Positions 1-8,374 are shown, numbered from the stretch's first letter. The stretch: 43,759 nt of DNA from an uncultured Prevotellaceae bacterium (GCA_900318255.1 ONJX01000023.1:1-43759); one strand, 5' to 3'. Numbers and translations: made by a program. Notes: generated by a model from the sequence alone, not told the origin.

Positions 1-51
1 AGCAACTATTGCTTTGGCTCCAGCCCCACCCTCGCCAAAGCAATAGTTGCT
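1..51. repeat. Perfect 18-bp inverted repeat at the window edge (foldback)
   Basis: Positions 1-18 are the exact reverse complement of positions 34-51, with a 15-nt loop. The inner arm (34-51) encodes the expected NYCFGEG part of the flavoprotein, while the outer arm breaks the conserved motif. I infer a contig-end foldback artefact rather than a natural hairpin. Confidence 0.85.
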
Positions 52-462
52 GTCGGGGTCAACAATGCCATTTCGCGAGATTGCTGCCACGTCGAGGCGG
101 CGGTCCTTCACATTCTTGCCGCGCTCAAGCACGATGGGCTTCACGCCAAGCTCGATAAGCCGCAACGCCGCAAAGAGTCCGCCAGGACCCGCCCCCACCA
201 CAATAGTTTGGCGGTCGCCTTTCACGCGGCGATACACGATGGGCGGCACCAGGTAGTCGGCCTTCATGGGCTCATCGATATAAGCCCGCACCTTGAGGTT
301 CACCATCACCTTCTCTTTGCGAGCATCGATGGAGCGCTTGATGATGCGCACTCCACTAAGGCGACGGCGCATGATGCCCTCCTGCTTGGCCACCACTTCC
401 TCCACGGCGTCGATGAAATGCGCAGTGCGAGGATCTAAACGCAGTTGTATCTCTTTTATCAT
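1..462 (-). CDS. NAD(P)/FAD-dependent oxidoreductase (COG2509-like), C-terminus cut by window edge
   Basis: The N-terminal 154 residues of a flavoprotein are read on the minus strand from the ATG at 460-462 (MIKEIQLRLD). An N-terminal region of about 85 residues, rich in basic residues, precedes a dinucleotide-binding motif VVGAGPGGLFAALRLIELG at about residues 89-107. This is followed by an acidic residue ending the second beta strand (VLERG) and then NYCFGEGGAG. From family knowledge, this layout matches the FAD-dependent dehydrogenases of COG2509, usually over 500 residues, in which the last motif normally runs on into T-x-S-D-G-K-L. Here it runs into AKAIVA, and those bases are the inverted copy of positions 34-51, so the last six residues are probably not real. 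The precise substrate is unknown. The gene is oriented away from its neighbour and no promoter was identified with confidence. Confidence 0.8.
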   Translation of the reverse strand, partial: MIKEIQLRLDPRTAHFIDAVEEVVAKQEGIMRRRLSGVRIIKRSIDARKEKVMVNLKVRAYIDEPMKADYLVPPIVYRRVKGDRQTIVVGAGPGGLFAALRLIELGVKPIVLERGKNVKDRRLDVAAISRNGIVDPDSNYCFGEGGAGAKAIVA

Positions 463-590
463 AACTGGTTACTAGTTTTGAAAACGCAAAATTACTGAAT
501 ACTTTTCAGTCTGCCAAAGAAAAATGCGATTAAGCGAGAGAAAGCATGAGCTTGCTCAGAGCCTTCCGAGCGCGAGCATTTTATGCAAAA

Positions 591-700
591 TTGCTATTAA
601 GCGAGAGAAAATGAAACAATGGGGTCTGACCCCGATGTTTCAAAATTGAGGTTAGGCGAGAGAAAATGAAACAATGGGGTCTGACCCCGATGTTTCAAAA
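591..700. repeat. Two tandem 55-bp units, each carrying a hairpin
   Basis: Units 591-645 and 646-700 differ only in their first 10 or so bases. Each holds a two-part palindrome, with outer arms GAAACA/TGTTTC and inner arms GGGGTC/GACCCC. A third, decayed unit start follows at 701-719 and runs into the REP-like element at 723. Confidence 0.9.
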
Positions 701-722
701 TCGCGGTTAAGCGAGAGGGAAT

Positions 723-747
723 GTAGGGACAAGGCGTGCCTTGTCCG
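723..747 (+). repeat. REP-like palindrome, copy 1 (GTAG + hairpin)
   Basis: GTAG is followed by a perfect 9-bp-arm palindrome GGACAAGGC (727-735), GT, GCCTTGTCC (738-746). The same element recurs at 1683, 11283, 31306 and 40607. GTAG at the 5' foot of a hairpin is the known hallmark of REP elements recognised by RAYT transposases. Confidence 0.85.
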
Positions 748-784
748 CGCTCAGAGCCTTCCGAGCGTGAGTATTTTAAAAAAA

Positions 785-818
785 ACGCCGCAGCAATGAA
801 AAATCAAAGCTGCGGTGT
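785..818 (-). terminator. Intrinsic terminator downstream of the BI-1 gene
   Basis: The hairpin arms are 785-794 and 809-818 (core CCGCAGC/GCTGCGG). Both strands show a T-run directly after the stem, so it can act for minus-strand transcripts ending the BI-1 gene and probably works in both directions. Confidence 0.75.
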
Positions 819-845
819 TTTTTATGATTATCTTGGTGCTGCACA

Positions 846-1571
846 TTAATCGCGGCTTCCCAAGAAGCGGAGCAGATAGAGGAAGAGGTTGATGAAGTCG
901 AGATAGAGCGAGAGGGCACCAATGGTAGCCAGCTTGCCAGCATTCATCTCGTCGGTCTCTTGTGCCATCTCCTTAATCTTCTGGGTGTCCCAAGCGGTAA
1001 GGCCAATGAAGATTATCACACCTGCAAAGCTGATAATCCAGTCCATGGTGCTGTTGGCCCAGAAGATATTTACTATAGAGCAAATTATCAGTCCAATGAG
1101 CGCCATTATCAAGAACGAGCCAAGCTTAGTGAGGTCACGCTTGGTGGTGTAACCATAAATCGACATTGCCAGGAACACACCCGAGGTAACAAAGAATGTG
1201 AGAGCTATCGACGAGCTAGTGTAAACGAAGAAGATGGGCGACAGGGTTACACCATTAAGAATGGCATAGGCATAGAACAATGCTGTGGCCACTGCGGGGT
1301 TCAACTTGTTGATGGCTAACGAGAGCACAAACACAAGTCCCAGCTCAACGATTATTAATGGCAGGAGGAAGCCACTCAAGCTCATCAGTATGTTAGGATT
1401 CATCCATAAGAATAACGACACAATGGCTGTAACGAGCAGTCCTAATGTCATCTTCACATACACCTTGCGCATCACCTGCGACATATAGGTGCTCAACGAC
1501 CATTCACTCTGATAAGGTGCTGCCTGAGTAACATGCGACTGTGGCAGCGGTGGTAGATTGTTGTAACTCAT
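846..1571 (-). CDS. Bax inhibitor-1 / YccA family membrane protein
   Basis: The product is 241 residues. A polar N-terminus of about 45 residues is followed by seven hydrophobic segments spread over residues 45-235, ending LYLDFINLFLYLLRFLGSRD. The segment containing GLTAWDTQKIKEMA is the typical late-family signature (T-A-x-D-T-Q-K). Proteins of this family (UPF0005, YbhL/YccA) are inner-membrane proteins of about 220-240 residues, some shown to act as pH-sensitive Ca2+ leak channels. The physiological role in Bacteroidota is not settled. The start ATG at 1571 (MSYNNLPPLPQ) is the only sensible one. The gene is transcribed alone, with a terminator at 785-818. Two AGTTGTT heptamers lie just upstream of the start. 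Confidence 0.92.
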   Translation of the reverse strand: MSYNNLPPLPQSHVTQAAPYQSEWSLSTYMSQVMRKVYVKMTLGLLVTAIVSLFLWMNPNILMSLSGFLLPLIIVELGLVFVLSLAINKLNPAVATALFYAYAILNGVTLSPIFFVYTSSSIALTFFVTSGVFLAMSIYGYTTKRDLTKLGSFLIMALIGLIICSIVNIFWANSTMDWIISFAGVIIFIGLTAWDTQKIKEMAQETDEMNAGKLATIGALSLYLDFINLFLYLLRFLGSRD

Positions 1572-1682
1572 AATTCTATAGTTGTTAGTTGTTAATTATT
1601 TTCTTACCTAGTATTACAAAAAACGTGCCAATTATATTGAAGAGAAAGGCTCGAACGGGATTAAGTGTTACTTTTCACTTCA

Positions 1683-1707
1683 CGGACAAGGCACGCCTTG
1701 TCCCTAC
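1683..1707 (-). repeat. REP-like palindrome, copy 2 (minus orientation)
   Basis: The palindrome arms GGACAAGGC (1684-1692) and GCCTTGTCC (1695-1703) flank AC, and CTAC follows at 1704-1707. Read on the minus strand this is GTAG plus the same hairpin as copy 1. It lies just downstream of argS. Confidence 0.85.
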
Positions 1708-1728
1708 ACCACCCGCTACACCTTAATC

Positions 1729-3510
1729 CTACATTCTCTCGGGCACCTCAATGCCCAGCAGCGAGAAAGCTCGCTTGATGACGCTTGCCACGGTGCGGGA
1801 GAGTTCAAGGCGGAACACCTTAATGTTCTCGTCCTCCTCCTTGAGGATGCTGTAGTCGTGATAGAACTGGTTGAATTCCTTGGCGAGCTCATAGGTATAA
1901 TTAGCGATGAGAGCAGGGCTATAGGTCCTGCCAGCCTCCTCAACCACTGCAGGGAAGTCGGCCACACGCTGAATGATGGCTATTTCCTTGTCGTTGGGGG
2001 TGACAGCCTCCACGTTGAGCGCGGGCAAGTTTTCACCAGCCTTGCGCTGCAACGACTGTATGCGGGCGTAGGTGTATTGTATAAAGGGGCCTGTGTTGCC
2101 GTTGAAGTCGATGCTCTCCTCGGGGTTAAAGAGCATGTTCTTGCGAGGATCGACCTTGAGGATGAAATACTTGAGGGCTCCCATGCCAATGATGCGTGCC
2201 ACCTCTCGCTTCTCGTCGTCGGTCATGCCTTCAAGACGGTCGCTTGTCATCGCCAGGGCATCGCTGGTCATCTTGTCCATGAGGTCGTCGGCATCGACCA
2301 CTGTTCCCTCGCGCGACTTCATCTTGCCATTAGGCAGCTCCACCATGCCATAAGAGAAATGTATCAAGTCTTTACCCCACTTGAAGCCGAGCTTGTCGAG
2401 CAAGAGCGAAAGCACCTGGAAGTGATAGTTCTGCTCGTTGCCCACCACATATATCATCTTGTCGATGGGAAAATCCTGGTAGCGTAACTTGGCGGTGCCT
2501 ATATCTTGAGTCATATACACGCTGGTGCCATCGCTGCGCAGCAAGAGCTTGTAGTCGAGGCCATCGGGAGTGAGGTCGGCCCACACGCTACCGTCGTCCT
2601 TGCGGTAGAACACGCCTTTTGCCAAGCCCTCTTCCACCTTCTCTTTGCCTTCAAGATAGGTCTGGCTCTCGTAGTAGATTTTGTCGAAATCCACACCCAA
2701 GCGGCGATAGGTCTCGTCGAAGCCGGCATACACCCACGAGTTCATCTTCTCCCACAAGCCGCGCACCTCGGGGTCGCCAGCCTCCCACTTCTTGAGCATC
2801 TCGCGAGCCTCTTGCATGAGGGTGCTCTGCTTCTCGGCATCTTCCTCACTAATGCCCTGAGCAGCGGCAATCTCCTTAATCTCGGCTTTGTAGTGCTTGT
2901 CAAATAGCACATAGAAGTCGCCTATCAGGTGGTCGCCCTTCTTGCCAGTGCTTTCGGGAGTGGCTCCTTTTCCCCACTTGAGCCAAGCAAGCATCGACTT
3001 GCAGATGTGTATGCCGCGGTCGTTCACGATGTTGGTCTTAACCACCTTGTTGCCACAGGCTTTCATAATCTGCGCGAGGCTGTAGCCCAGCAGGTTGTTG
3101 CGCACATGACCCAGATGAAGAGGTTTATTGGTATTTGGCGAACTGTACTCAATCATCACGAGCTGGCTCTCGGGAGTTTCCTGCTTGAAGCCGTAGTCCT
3201 CATCACGGCAGATGTCGTCGAGCAACTGTGCCCAGAATGAGGGCTTGATGGTGATGTTTAGGAAGCCCTTGATAACATTAAACTTCTCGACCGCCTCGCA
3301 GTGAGCAGCCAAGTGCTCACCTATCTCCTGTGCAGTAGCGTCGGGAGCCTTGTGCGATGCCCTCAGGAAGGGGAACACCACGATGGTGAGGTTGCCCTCA
3401 AACTCCTTGCGGGTGGCTTGTGGCACAATGCTCTGAGCAGCCACCTCCACGCCATATAATTCATTAACCGCCAGTGCGGTAGCTTGTGATAATATACTCT
3501 CAATCGACAT
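1729..3510 (-). CDS. argS: Arginyl-tRNA synthetase
   Basis: This cytosolic class I synthetase charges tRNA-Arg with arginine. With the ATG at 3510 (MSIESILSQA) the protein has 593 residues, normal for ArgS; an upstream in-frame ATG would add 13 AT-rich-encoded residues and was not chosen. The N-terminal Arg-S additional domain (about 1-110) is followed by the ATP signature HLGH at about 132-135 (PNTNKPLHLGHVRNN). The KMSK-equivalent loop reads KMKSREGTVV. The C-terminal DALR anticodon-binding domain ends the protein (YELAKEFNQFYHDYSI, then the terminal RAFSLLGIEVPERM). A Bacteroidota -7 box TAATTTTG lies at 3554-3561 with TTG 20 nt further upstream. A REP-like element follows the stop. I see nothing odd in the coding sequence. 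Confidence 0.98.
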   Translation of the reverse strand: MSIESILSQATALAVNELYGVEVAAQSIVPQATRKEFEGNLTIVVFPFLRASHKAPDATAQEIGEHLAAHCEAVEKFNVIKGFLNITIKPSFWAQLLDDICRDEDYGFKQETPESQLVMIEYSSPNTNKPLHLGHVRNNLLGYSLAQIMKACGNKVVKTNIVNDRGIHICKSMLAWLKWGKGATPESTGKKGDHLIGDFYVLFDKHYKAEIKEIAAAQGISEEDAEKQSTLMQEAREMLKKWEAGDPEVRGLWEKMNSWVYAGFDETYRRLGVDFDKIYYESQTYLEGKEKVEEGLAKGVFYRKDDGSVWADLTPDGLDYKLLLRSDGTSVYMTQDIGTAKLRYQDFPIDKMIYVVGNEQNYHFQVLSLLLDKLGFKWGKDLIHFSYGMVELPNGKMKSREGTVVDADDLMDKMTSDALAMTSDRLEGMTDDEKREVARIIGMGALKYFILKVDPRKNMLFNPEESIDFNGNTGPFIQYTYARIQSLQRKAGENLPALNVEAVTPNDKEIAIIQRVADFPAVVEEAGRTYSPALIANYTYELAKEFNQFYHDYSILKEEDENIKVFRLELSRTVASVIKRAFSLLGIEVPERM

Positions 3511-3553
3511 ATTTATTCTATATATAATATTGTATTTATAGATTTCCAAATTG

Positions 3554-3584
3554 CAAAATTACAAAATTCAGCCCACAAGCACAA
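3554..3584 (-). promoter_or_regulatory. Bacteroidota promoter for argS
   Basis: On the minus strand the -33 element TTG (3582-3584) and the -7 box TAATTTTG (3554-3561) are separated by 20 nt. The leader to the ATG is about 40 nt. Confidence 0.55.
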
Positions 3585-3754
3585 TTCTTTTGCCACAAAA
3601 ACAACTATTATTATTATATTTTGTGTTTTAGAATTATTTTACTGAATTTGCAAACTTGAAAAATATGTCCTCGATTTTGGGCGCATTCTATTTTTAGACT
3701 GCAAAACACAAAAAGATTTATTACTGTTCTGACTAATGATTGAGAAAAAAGCTG

Positions 3755-3762
3755 TACCTTTG
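3755..3762 (+). promoter_or_regulatory. -7 box TACCTTTG for the transporter at 3835
   Basis: A perfect TAnnTTTG box lies about 70 nt before the ATG. No good -33 TTTG is seen at the usual distance. Confidence 0.5.
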
Positions 3763-3834
3763 CCGCAAGAAAACGAGCTGAAACCTTTGCCTATCGTTTT
3801 TCAGCATTTTAGAGATTTATAAAGAATTATTACA

Positions 3835-5511
3835 ATGAACTGGTTGATAGACATCATCACTGGCAATGGAGTGGCTCACTCCATCTTTATCTATTCAATA
3901 GTGATAGCTCTTGGTGTTATTTTGGGAAAAGTGAAAGTGAAAGGCGTCTCGCTTGGTGCCACCTTTGTGCTCTTCGTGGGCATCCTTGCCGGCCACCTGG
4001 GGTTGCAGGTAGATGTTAACACCTTAAAGTTCATTCAAGAATTTGGCCTCATCTTGTTCATCTTCTCGATAGGTCTGCAAGTGGGTCCATCGTTCTTCTC
4101 GTCGTTCAAGCAGGGCGGCATCACGCTCAATGGGCTGGCAATATCTATCATCGTCTTGAACATTGCCGTTGCCCTAGGCATCTATTTTGGCATAGGCGGC
4201 GTGGACATTACCGACATGGTGGGCATCCTCTCGGGGGCCGTGACCAACACCCCTGGCCTGGGTGCCGCACAGCAAACTCTCATCGAGACGCAAGGCGACG
4301 CAGCAGCCGCCCTCAACGAGTCGATGTCGATGGGCTATGCCGCAGCCTATCCTCTTGGCGTGGTGGGCATTATCCTCTCGATGATAGTGCTCAAAGCTGT
4401 CTTCAAGATTGGAGTAGATAAGGAAGCAAAAGAAATTGAGGACGAGAACACCAACTCGCAGCTGCAACCTCACATTGTCACTTATAAAGTGACCAACAAG
4501 CTCATCATAGGCTCCACAATACATCACTTGCATCAGGTGATAGACCACAATTTTGTGATCTCGCGCATTCGCAAGGGCGACGGACATGTTTATATTCCTG
4601 TGAGCGACACCATTATTGAGGAGGGCGACCTGCTGCTAGTGGTGATGAGCCAGCAAGACGAGGAGATGTTTGACGCAGTGCTCGGACCTCACGAGCACAT
4701 GGACTGGAAAGCCGACCCCGACCCGGTGACCGCACGGCGCATAGTGGTGACCAAGAGCGAGCTCTCGGGGCGCAAGCTGGGCTCACTGCGGCTGCGCATG
4801 GGCTACAAAGTGAACGTGACCCGTGTGCACCGTGCCGGCATTGACCTGCTCGCCTCCCCTAACCTGTCGCTGCAAGTGGGCGACCGCCTCACCGTGGTGG
4901 GCAACATCAACGACATCAACCGCCTTGCCGACCGCATGGGCAATTCGATGAAGACCCTCGACCATCCCAACATCTTCACCATGTTCATTGGCATTGTGCT
5001 GGGCATCATCTTAGGCAGCATGCCACTGATGCTGCCAGGCATGAGCGTGCCCATGAAACTGGGTCTGGCAGGTGGTCCACTCATCGTTGCCATTCTGCTG
5101 GGACGCTATGGCTACAAACTCAAGCTCATCACCTACACAAGCAGCAGCTCCAACCTGCTACTGCGCGAGCTGGGCATCTGCCTCTTCCTCGCCAGCGTGG
5201 GCATCGCTGCCGGTGGAAACTTTGCCGAGACGGTGTTTAACGCTCAAGGCGCACGCTGGGTGCTCTATGGCTTCCTCATCACCTTCATCCCGCTGCTCAT
5301 CATCACCCTTGTGGCTCGTGGCAAGTTCAAATTAAACTACTGCACCATCATGGGAATGGTGGCAGGCGCCACCACCGACCCGCCAGCACTGGCCTATGCC
5401 AACAAAACGGCAGGCAACGACGCCCCTTCGGTAGCCTACAGCACCGTCTATCCCCTCACCATGTTCCTGCGAGTGATAACGGCACAGCTCATCATCCTCG
5501 CCCTGGCCTAA
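3835..5511 (+). CDS. AspT/YidE/YbjL-type transporter with two TrkA-C domains
   Basis: The product is 558 residues, with about five hydrophobic segments at 1-195, a cytoplasmic middle at about 200-375, and a second membrane block at 380-558. The two membrane halves share the AspT-duplication pattern: GAVTNTPGLGAAQQTL in the first half and GMVAGATTDPPALAYA in the second, both (T-N/D-T/P-P) turns. The middle contains two RCK_C/TrkA-C-like modules (for example FVISRIRKGDGHVYIPVSDTIIEEGDLLLVV, then VTRVHRAGIDLLASPNLSLQVGDRLTVVG). The family includes the aspartate:alanine exchanger AspT, but most members are called putative transporters and the substrate here is unknown. The downstream spacer is filled with heptamer repeats, so co-transcription with marC is uncertain. 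Confidence 0.9.
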   Translation: MNWLIDIITGNGVAHSIFIYSIVIALGVILGKVKVKGVSLGATFVLFVGILAGHLGLQVDVNTLKFIQEFGLILFIFSIGLQVGPSFFSSFKQGGITLNGLAISIIVLNIAVALGIYFGIGGVDITDMVGILSGAVTNTPGLGAAQQTLIETQGDAAAALNESMSMGYAAAYPLGVVGIILSMIVLKAVFKIGVDKEAKEIEDENTNSQLQPHIVTYKVTNKLIIGSTIHHLHQVIDHNFVISRIRKGDGHVYIPVSDTIIEEGDLLLVVMSQQDEEMFDAVLGPHEHMDWKADPDPVTARRIVVTKSELSGRKLGSLRLRMGYKVNVTRVHRAGIDLLASPNLSLQVGDRLTVVGNINDINRLADRMGNSMKTLDHPNIFTMFIGIVLGIILGSMPLMLPGMSVPMKLGLAGGPLIVAILLGRYGYKLKLITYTSSSSNLLLRELGICLFLASVGIAAGGNFAETVFNAQGARWVLYGFLITFIPLLIITLVARGKFKLNYCTIMGMVAGATTDPPALAYANKTAGNDAPSVAYSTVYPLTMFLRVITAQLIILALA

Positions 5512-5512
5512 A

Positions 5513-5568
5513 CTTAATGCACAATGCTTAATGCTTAATGCACAATGCTTAATGCACAATGCTTAATG
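5513..5568. repeat. 7-bp-period tract (CTTAATG/CACAATG), 8 units
   Basis: Eight consecutive heptamers alternate between CTTAATG and CACAATG, starting two bases after the transporter stop codon. They lead straight into the TCTAGA-rich tract at 5574-5628. Confidence 0.9.
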
Positions 5569-5573
5569 CATGA

Positions 5574-5628
5574 ATCTAGAAAATCTAGATAATCTAGAAC
5601 TTCTAGAAATTTCTAGAACTTCTAGAAA
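5574..5628. repeat. TCTAGAA-rich degenerate repeat tract
   Basis: Six TCTAGA words are spaced about 8-10 bp apart, several as TTCTAGAA palindromes. The same pairing of ATGCAC-type heptamers with a TCTAG tract recurs at 40634-40688. Confidence 0.85.
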
Positions 5629-5667
5629 AAAGATTAAAAACTCCTCCCTATCGTTTAATACACAATC

Positions 5668-6237
5668 ATGAATTTCACTCAAATACTCAGCTCGGCACTG
5701 GTGTTGCTCAGCATCATCGACATAGTGGGCTCGGTGCCCATTATAATGGACCTGCGCTCCAAAGGGCGCGAAGTCAATGCCTGGAAAGCCACCATCTACT
5801 CCACCATCTTGATGGTGGGCTTCTACTATGGCGGCTACTGGATCCTCGAGATTTTCAACTGCAACATCCAGTCGTTTGCCGCCGCTGGTGGGTTCCTGAT
5901 GTTTCTCATGGCGCTCGAGATGATTCTCGACGTGGAGATTTTCAAGAACAACGCCCCTGGCAGTGGAGCCACCATCGTCCCCATGGTGTTCCCGCTCATT
6001 GCTGGCGCCGGAGTGCTCACCACATTGATTTCGCTCAAGGCGATGTATGCCGACGTGAACATCCTCATTGGCCTTGCCATCAACATGATGTGGGTCTTTG
6101 TCGTCATCAAGGCCACCGACAAGATACAGCGACTTCTGGGCGAAGGCGGCATTTTCTTCCTGCGCAAGTTCTTTGGCATCATCTTGCTCGCTATGTCGGT
6201 GAAAATGATGAGCGAGAACCTCGCCAAATTGTTCTAG
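5668..6237 (+). CDS. MarC family integral membrane protein
   Basis: The product is 189 residues with six hydrophobic segments, the usual size and topology for MarC (UPF0056/NAAT) inner-membrane proteins. Diagnostic stretches are the first helix (LSIIDIVGSVPIIMDL) and the central VPMVFPLIAGAGVLTTLISL, matching the family pattern P-x-x-x-P-L-x-x-G-P-G with A in place of the usual P. The substrate is not established; the family was once linked to multiple antibiotic resistance, which has not held up. The start ATG at 5668 follows an AT-rich leader behind two repeat tracts. The stop is about 100 nt from porV, so the two may be co-transcribed, but this is inference. Confidence 0.9.
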   Translation: MNFTQILSSALVLLSIIDIVGSVPIIMDLRSKGREVNAWKATIYSTILMVGFYYGGYWILEIFNCNIQSFAAAGGFLMFLMALEMILDVEIFKNNAPGSGATIVPMVFPLIAGAGVLTTLISLKAMYADVNILIGLAINMMWVFVVIKATDKIQRLLGEGGIFFLRKFFGIILLAMSVKMMSENLAKLF

Positions 6238-6337
6238 AACAACCCAACTTACACATTTTATAAAAAACAAAATACAATAAAAGCAGCTTATTGGAGTTAT
6301 ATAATTTAGAACACTAATTTGTCTGTTTTTTTAGATT

Positions 6338-7528
6338 ATGAACAAATCATCAAGAATTCTCGTGGCACTGGCGTTGCTCATGACGAGCACAGCAGCTCTT
6401 GCCGATGACGATATTAAGAACGAGGAATTCAACCCCATCACCACGGGTGTGACATCGCTAGGCATCACCCCCGATGCGCGTGGTGCCTCGATGGGCGACC
6501 AGGGTGCCGCCACCGACCCCGATGTCAACTCTCAGTTCTGGAACCCCTCAAAATATGCCTTTGCCTACAGCAAGGCGGGAGTGTCGATTTCCTACACCCC
6601 ATGGCTGCGCAAGCTCGTCAACGACATCTTCCTTGCCAACCTCTCGGGCTACTGGAAGATAGGCAGCAACGACAACCAGGCCGTGAGTGCCTCGATGCGC
6701 TACTTCTCGCTCGGCGAGATCAACAGTTCCGACGATGGAGGCAATGCCCTGGCAAGCATCAACCCCTTTGAGATGGCGTTCGACGTGGGCTACTCACGCA
6801 AGCTGAGCGAGAAATTCTCGATGGGTGTTGCCCTGCGTTACATCTATAGCGACCTGGGCTATTCCAGCTACAGCGGCAACGACGGCAAGACGGGCGCCTC
6901 GGCGTTCTCGGCCGACATATCGGGCTTCCTATGCACCTACCCCATGGTGGGACGCAACGAGTGCCAATGGACTCTGGGTTTCAATATCTCTAACATTGGC
7001 TCAAAGGTGAGCTACAACGGCGGCGACGACCCCGCCTTCTTGCCCACCAACTTCAAGCTGGGCACGGCATTCACCTTCCCTCTTGCCGATTATCACAACC
7101 TCACCATCAGTGGCGAGGCCAACAAGCTGCTCGTGCCAGCACGCCCACGCTTGACCAACTACGACAACCAGGAAGAATATGAGCAGGCGCTGCAAGACTG
7201 GAAAGACATGTCATCGATCTCGGGCATCTTCAAGTCGTTTAACGACGCCCCAGGCGGCTTCAAAGAGGAGCTGCGAGAAATCAACTTCTCCATTGGCGCC
7301 GAGTACAGCTACAACCAGCAGTTCTTCTTGCGTGGTGGCTTCTTTAGCGAGAACAAGTACAAGGGTAACCGCAAGTACTTTGGCCTCGGTGCTGGCTTTG
7401 CGCTGAGCGTCATCAAGCTCGATGCGGCCTACATGATTGCCACCGCTCAGAACAGCCCTCTCGACCAGACTCTCAGGTTCACGCTAACCTTCGACATGGA
7501 CGGCATACGCAACCTGTTCAACAAGTAG
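6338..7528 (+). CDS. porV: PorV, outer-membrane protein of the type IX secretion system
   Basis: The product is 396 residues (family about 380-400). A signal peptide occupies about residues 1-22 (ending in ALA, then DDDIKNEEF). The family hallmark follows: NPITTGVTSLGITPDARGASMGD and GAATDPDVNSQFWNPSKYAF. The rest is a beta-rich barrel of the FadL-like type, ending in FTLTFDMDGIRNLFNK. PorV sits in the outer membrane; it shuttles T9SS cargo from the translocon to the PorU sortase-containing attachment complex. PorU, often encoded next to porV, is absent here, where the neighbours are marC and ispF. The organism therefore presumably has a type IX system encoded elsewhere. I see no disrupted motifs. 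Confidence 0.93.
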   Translation: MNKSSRILVALALLMTSTAALADDDIKNEEFNPITTGVTSLGITPDARGASMGDQGAATDPDVNSQFWNPSKYAFAYSKAGVSISYTPWLRKLVNDIFLANLSGYWKIGSNDNQAVSASMRYFSLGEINSSDDGGNALASINPFEMAFDVGYSRKLSEKFSMGVALRYIYSDLGYSSYSGNDGKTGASAFSADISGFLCTYPMVGRNECQWTLGFNISNIGSKVSYNGGDDPAFLPTNFKLGTAFTFPLADYHNLTISGEANKLLVPARPRLTNYDNQEEYEQALQDWKDMSSISGIFKSFNDAPGGFKEELREINFSIGAEYSYNQQFFLRGGFFSENKYKGNRKYFGLGAGFALSVIKLDAAYMIATAQNSPLDQTLRFTLTFDMDGIRNLFNK

Positions 7529-7661
7529 ATTTCAGAAGAGACTGATTTCAAAGACAAGAGAAAGGAAAAGACAGTTGCAAAAGCACCTTCTTATTCCTTT
7601 TTTCTTTTTAAACCATTACACTGTCTTCAACAAACGATAAAACCATAAACGACAAACGAAT

Positions 7662-8138
7662 ATGCGCATAGGATACGGCTTCGACGTTCACCGCCTGGTA
7701 GAAGGGCGAGAGTTATGGATAGGTGGCGTGAAAATCGACCACAACAAGGGATTGCTGGGCCACAGCGATGCCGACGTGGCTATTCATGCCCTGTGCGACG
7801 CGCTGCTAGGAGCGGCAGCGCTGCGCGACATTGGCTACCATTTCCCCGACACCGACCCGCGATATAAAGGCATCGACAGCCGCAAGCTGCTGCGAGAGGT
7901 GATGCGGCTACTAGGCGAGAAAGGCTACACTCTGGGCAACTGCGACATCACCATCTGCGCCGAGCAGCCCAAGATGAACCCGCACATCCCCGCCATGCAG
8001 CAGCAGCTTGCCGAGTGCATGGGCTGCGACCCATCGCAAGTCTCTATCAAAGCCACCACCACCGAGCGCCTGGGCTACACCGGCCGCGGCGAAGGCATCG
8101 CTGCCCACGCAGTAGCACTGATAACAAACAACGGCTAA
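7662..8138 (+). CDS. ispF: 2-C-methyl-D-erythritol 2,4-cyclodiphosphate synthase
   Basis: This enzyme converts CDP-ME 2-phosphate to ME-2,4-cyclodiphosphate and CMP in the non-mevalonate isoprenoid pathway, in the cytosol. The product has 158 residues, the normal IspF length. Metal ligands Asp8 and His10 (GFDVHRL) and His42 are in their usual places, with [20 protein letters not shown] following. The C-terminus carries the substrate loop [23 protein letters not shown]. The gene starts at ATG 7662, 133 nt after porV, behind a pyrimidine-rich stretch. Dxs of the same pathway is encoded at 36880-38805 in this window, so the pathway genes are dispersed. Confidence 0.98.
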   Translation: MRIGYGFDVHRLVEGRELWIGGVKIDHNKGLLGHSDADVAIHALCDALLGAAALRDIGYHFPDTDPRYKGIDSRKLLREVMRLLGEKGYTLGNCDITICAEQPKMNPHIPAMQQQLAECMGCDPSQVSIKATTTERLGYTGRGEGIAAHAVALITNNG

Positions 8139-8340
8139 TTGAGCTAATTGAGTCAATCTTTATTCGTGCTAAGTCCACTTAATAAAAAACGGCGAATTAT
8201 GCGAATTAAACTAATTATTTGCTGTTGAAAATCAATACTTTGACTTTATATTTTGCTCGTTTTTGGGACTATAGACTCAAAATATGGACTTTTTTAAAGT
8301 GGACTCAAATCTTAATTCTTCAGCATTGCAGAAGACCTCG

Positions 8341-8368
8341 CATTGTGCATTAAGCATTAAGCATTGTG
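8341..8368. repeat. 7-bp-period tract (CATTGTG/CATTAAG), 4 units
   Basis: The units are CATTGTG, CATTAAG, CATTAAG, CATTGTG, ending 6 bp from the glpB stop codon. This is the reverse-complement class of the AATGCAC/AATGCTT tract at 5513. Confidence 0.85.
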
Positions 8369-8374
8369 AATTGA

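Larger units (their letters stand above)
463..845. other. Repeat-packed spacer between the flavoprotein and the BI-1 gene
   Basis: This 383-nt spacer has no credible gene. It holds four copies of a TTAAGCGAGAG-type word (near 530, 597, 652 and 707). It also has two full 55-bp tandem units (591-700), two copies of a CTCAGAGCCTTCCGAGCG word (554-580 and 749-775), a REP-like palindrome (723-747) and a terminator (785-818). The mixture looks like a mosaic of dispersed intergenic repeats. Confidence 0.8.
3511..3834. other. Divergent promoter spacer argS / AspT-type transporter
   Basis: This 324-nt AT-rich spacer has no gene. It holds the argS promoter on the minus strand (3554-3584) and a TACCTTTG -7 box on the plus strand (3755-3762) for the transporter. 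Nothing else was recognised. Confidence 0.7.

Noticed and set aside
8171..8305. Possible second MITE with 9-bp inverted ends (AGTCCACTT/AAGTGGACT)
   Set aside because: The arms are short, no target duplication is visible, and the AT-rich context makes chance matches likely.
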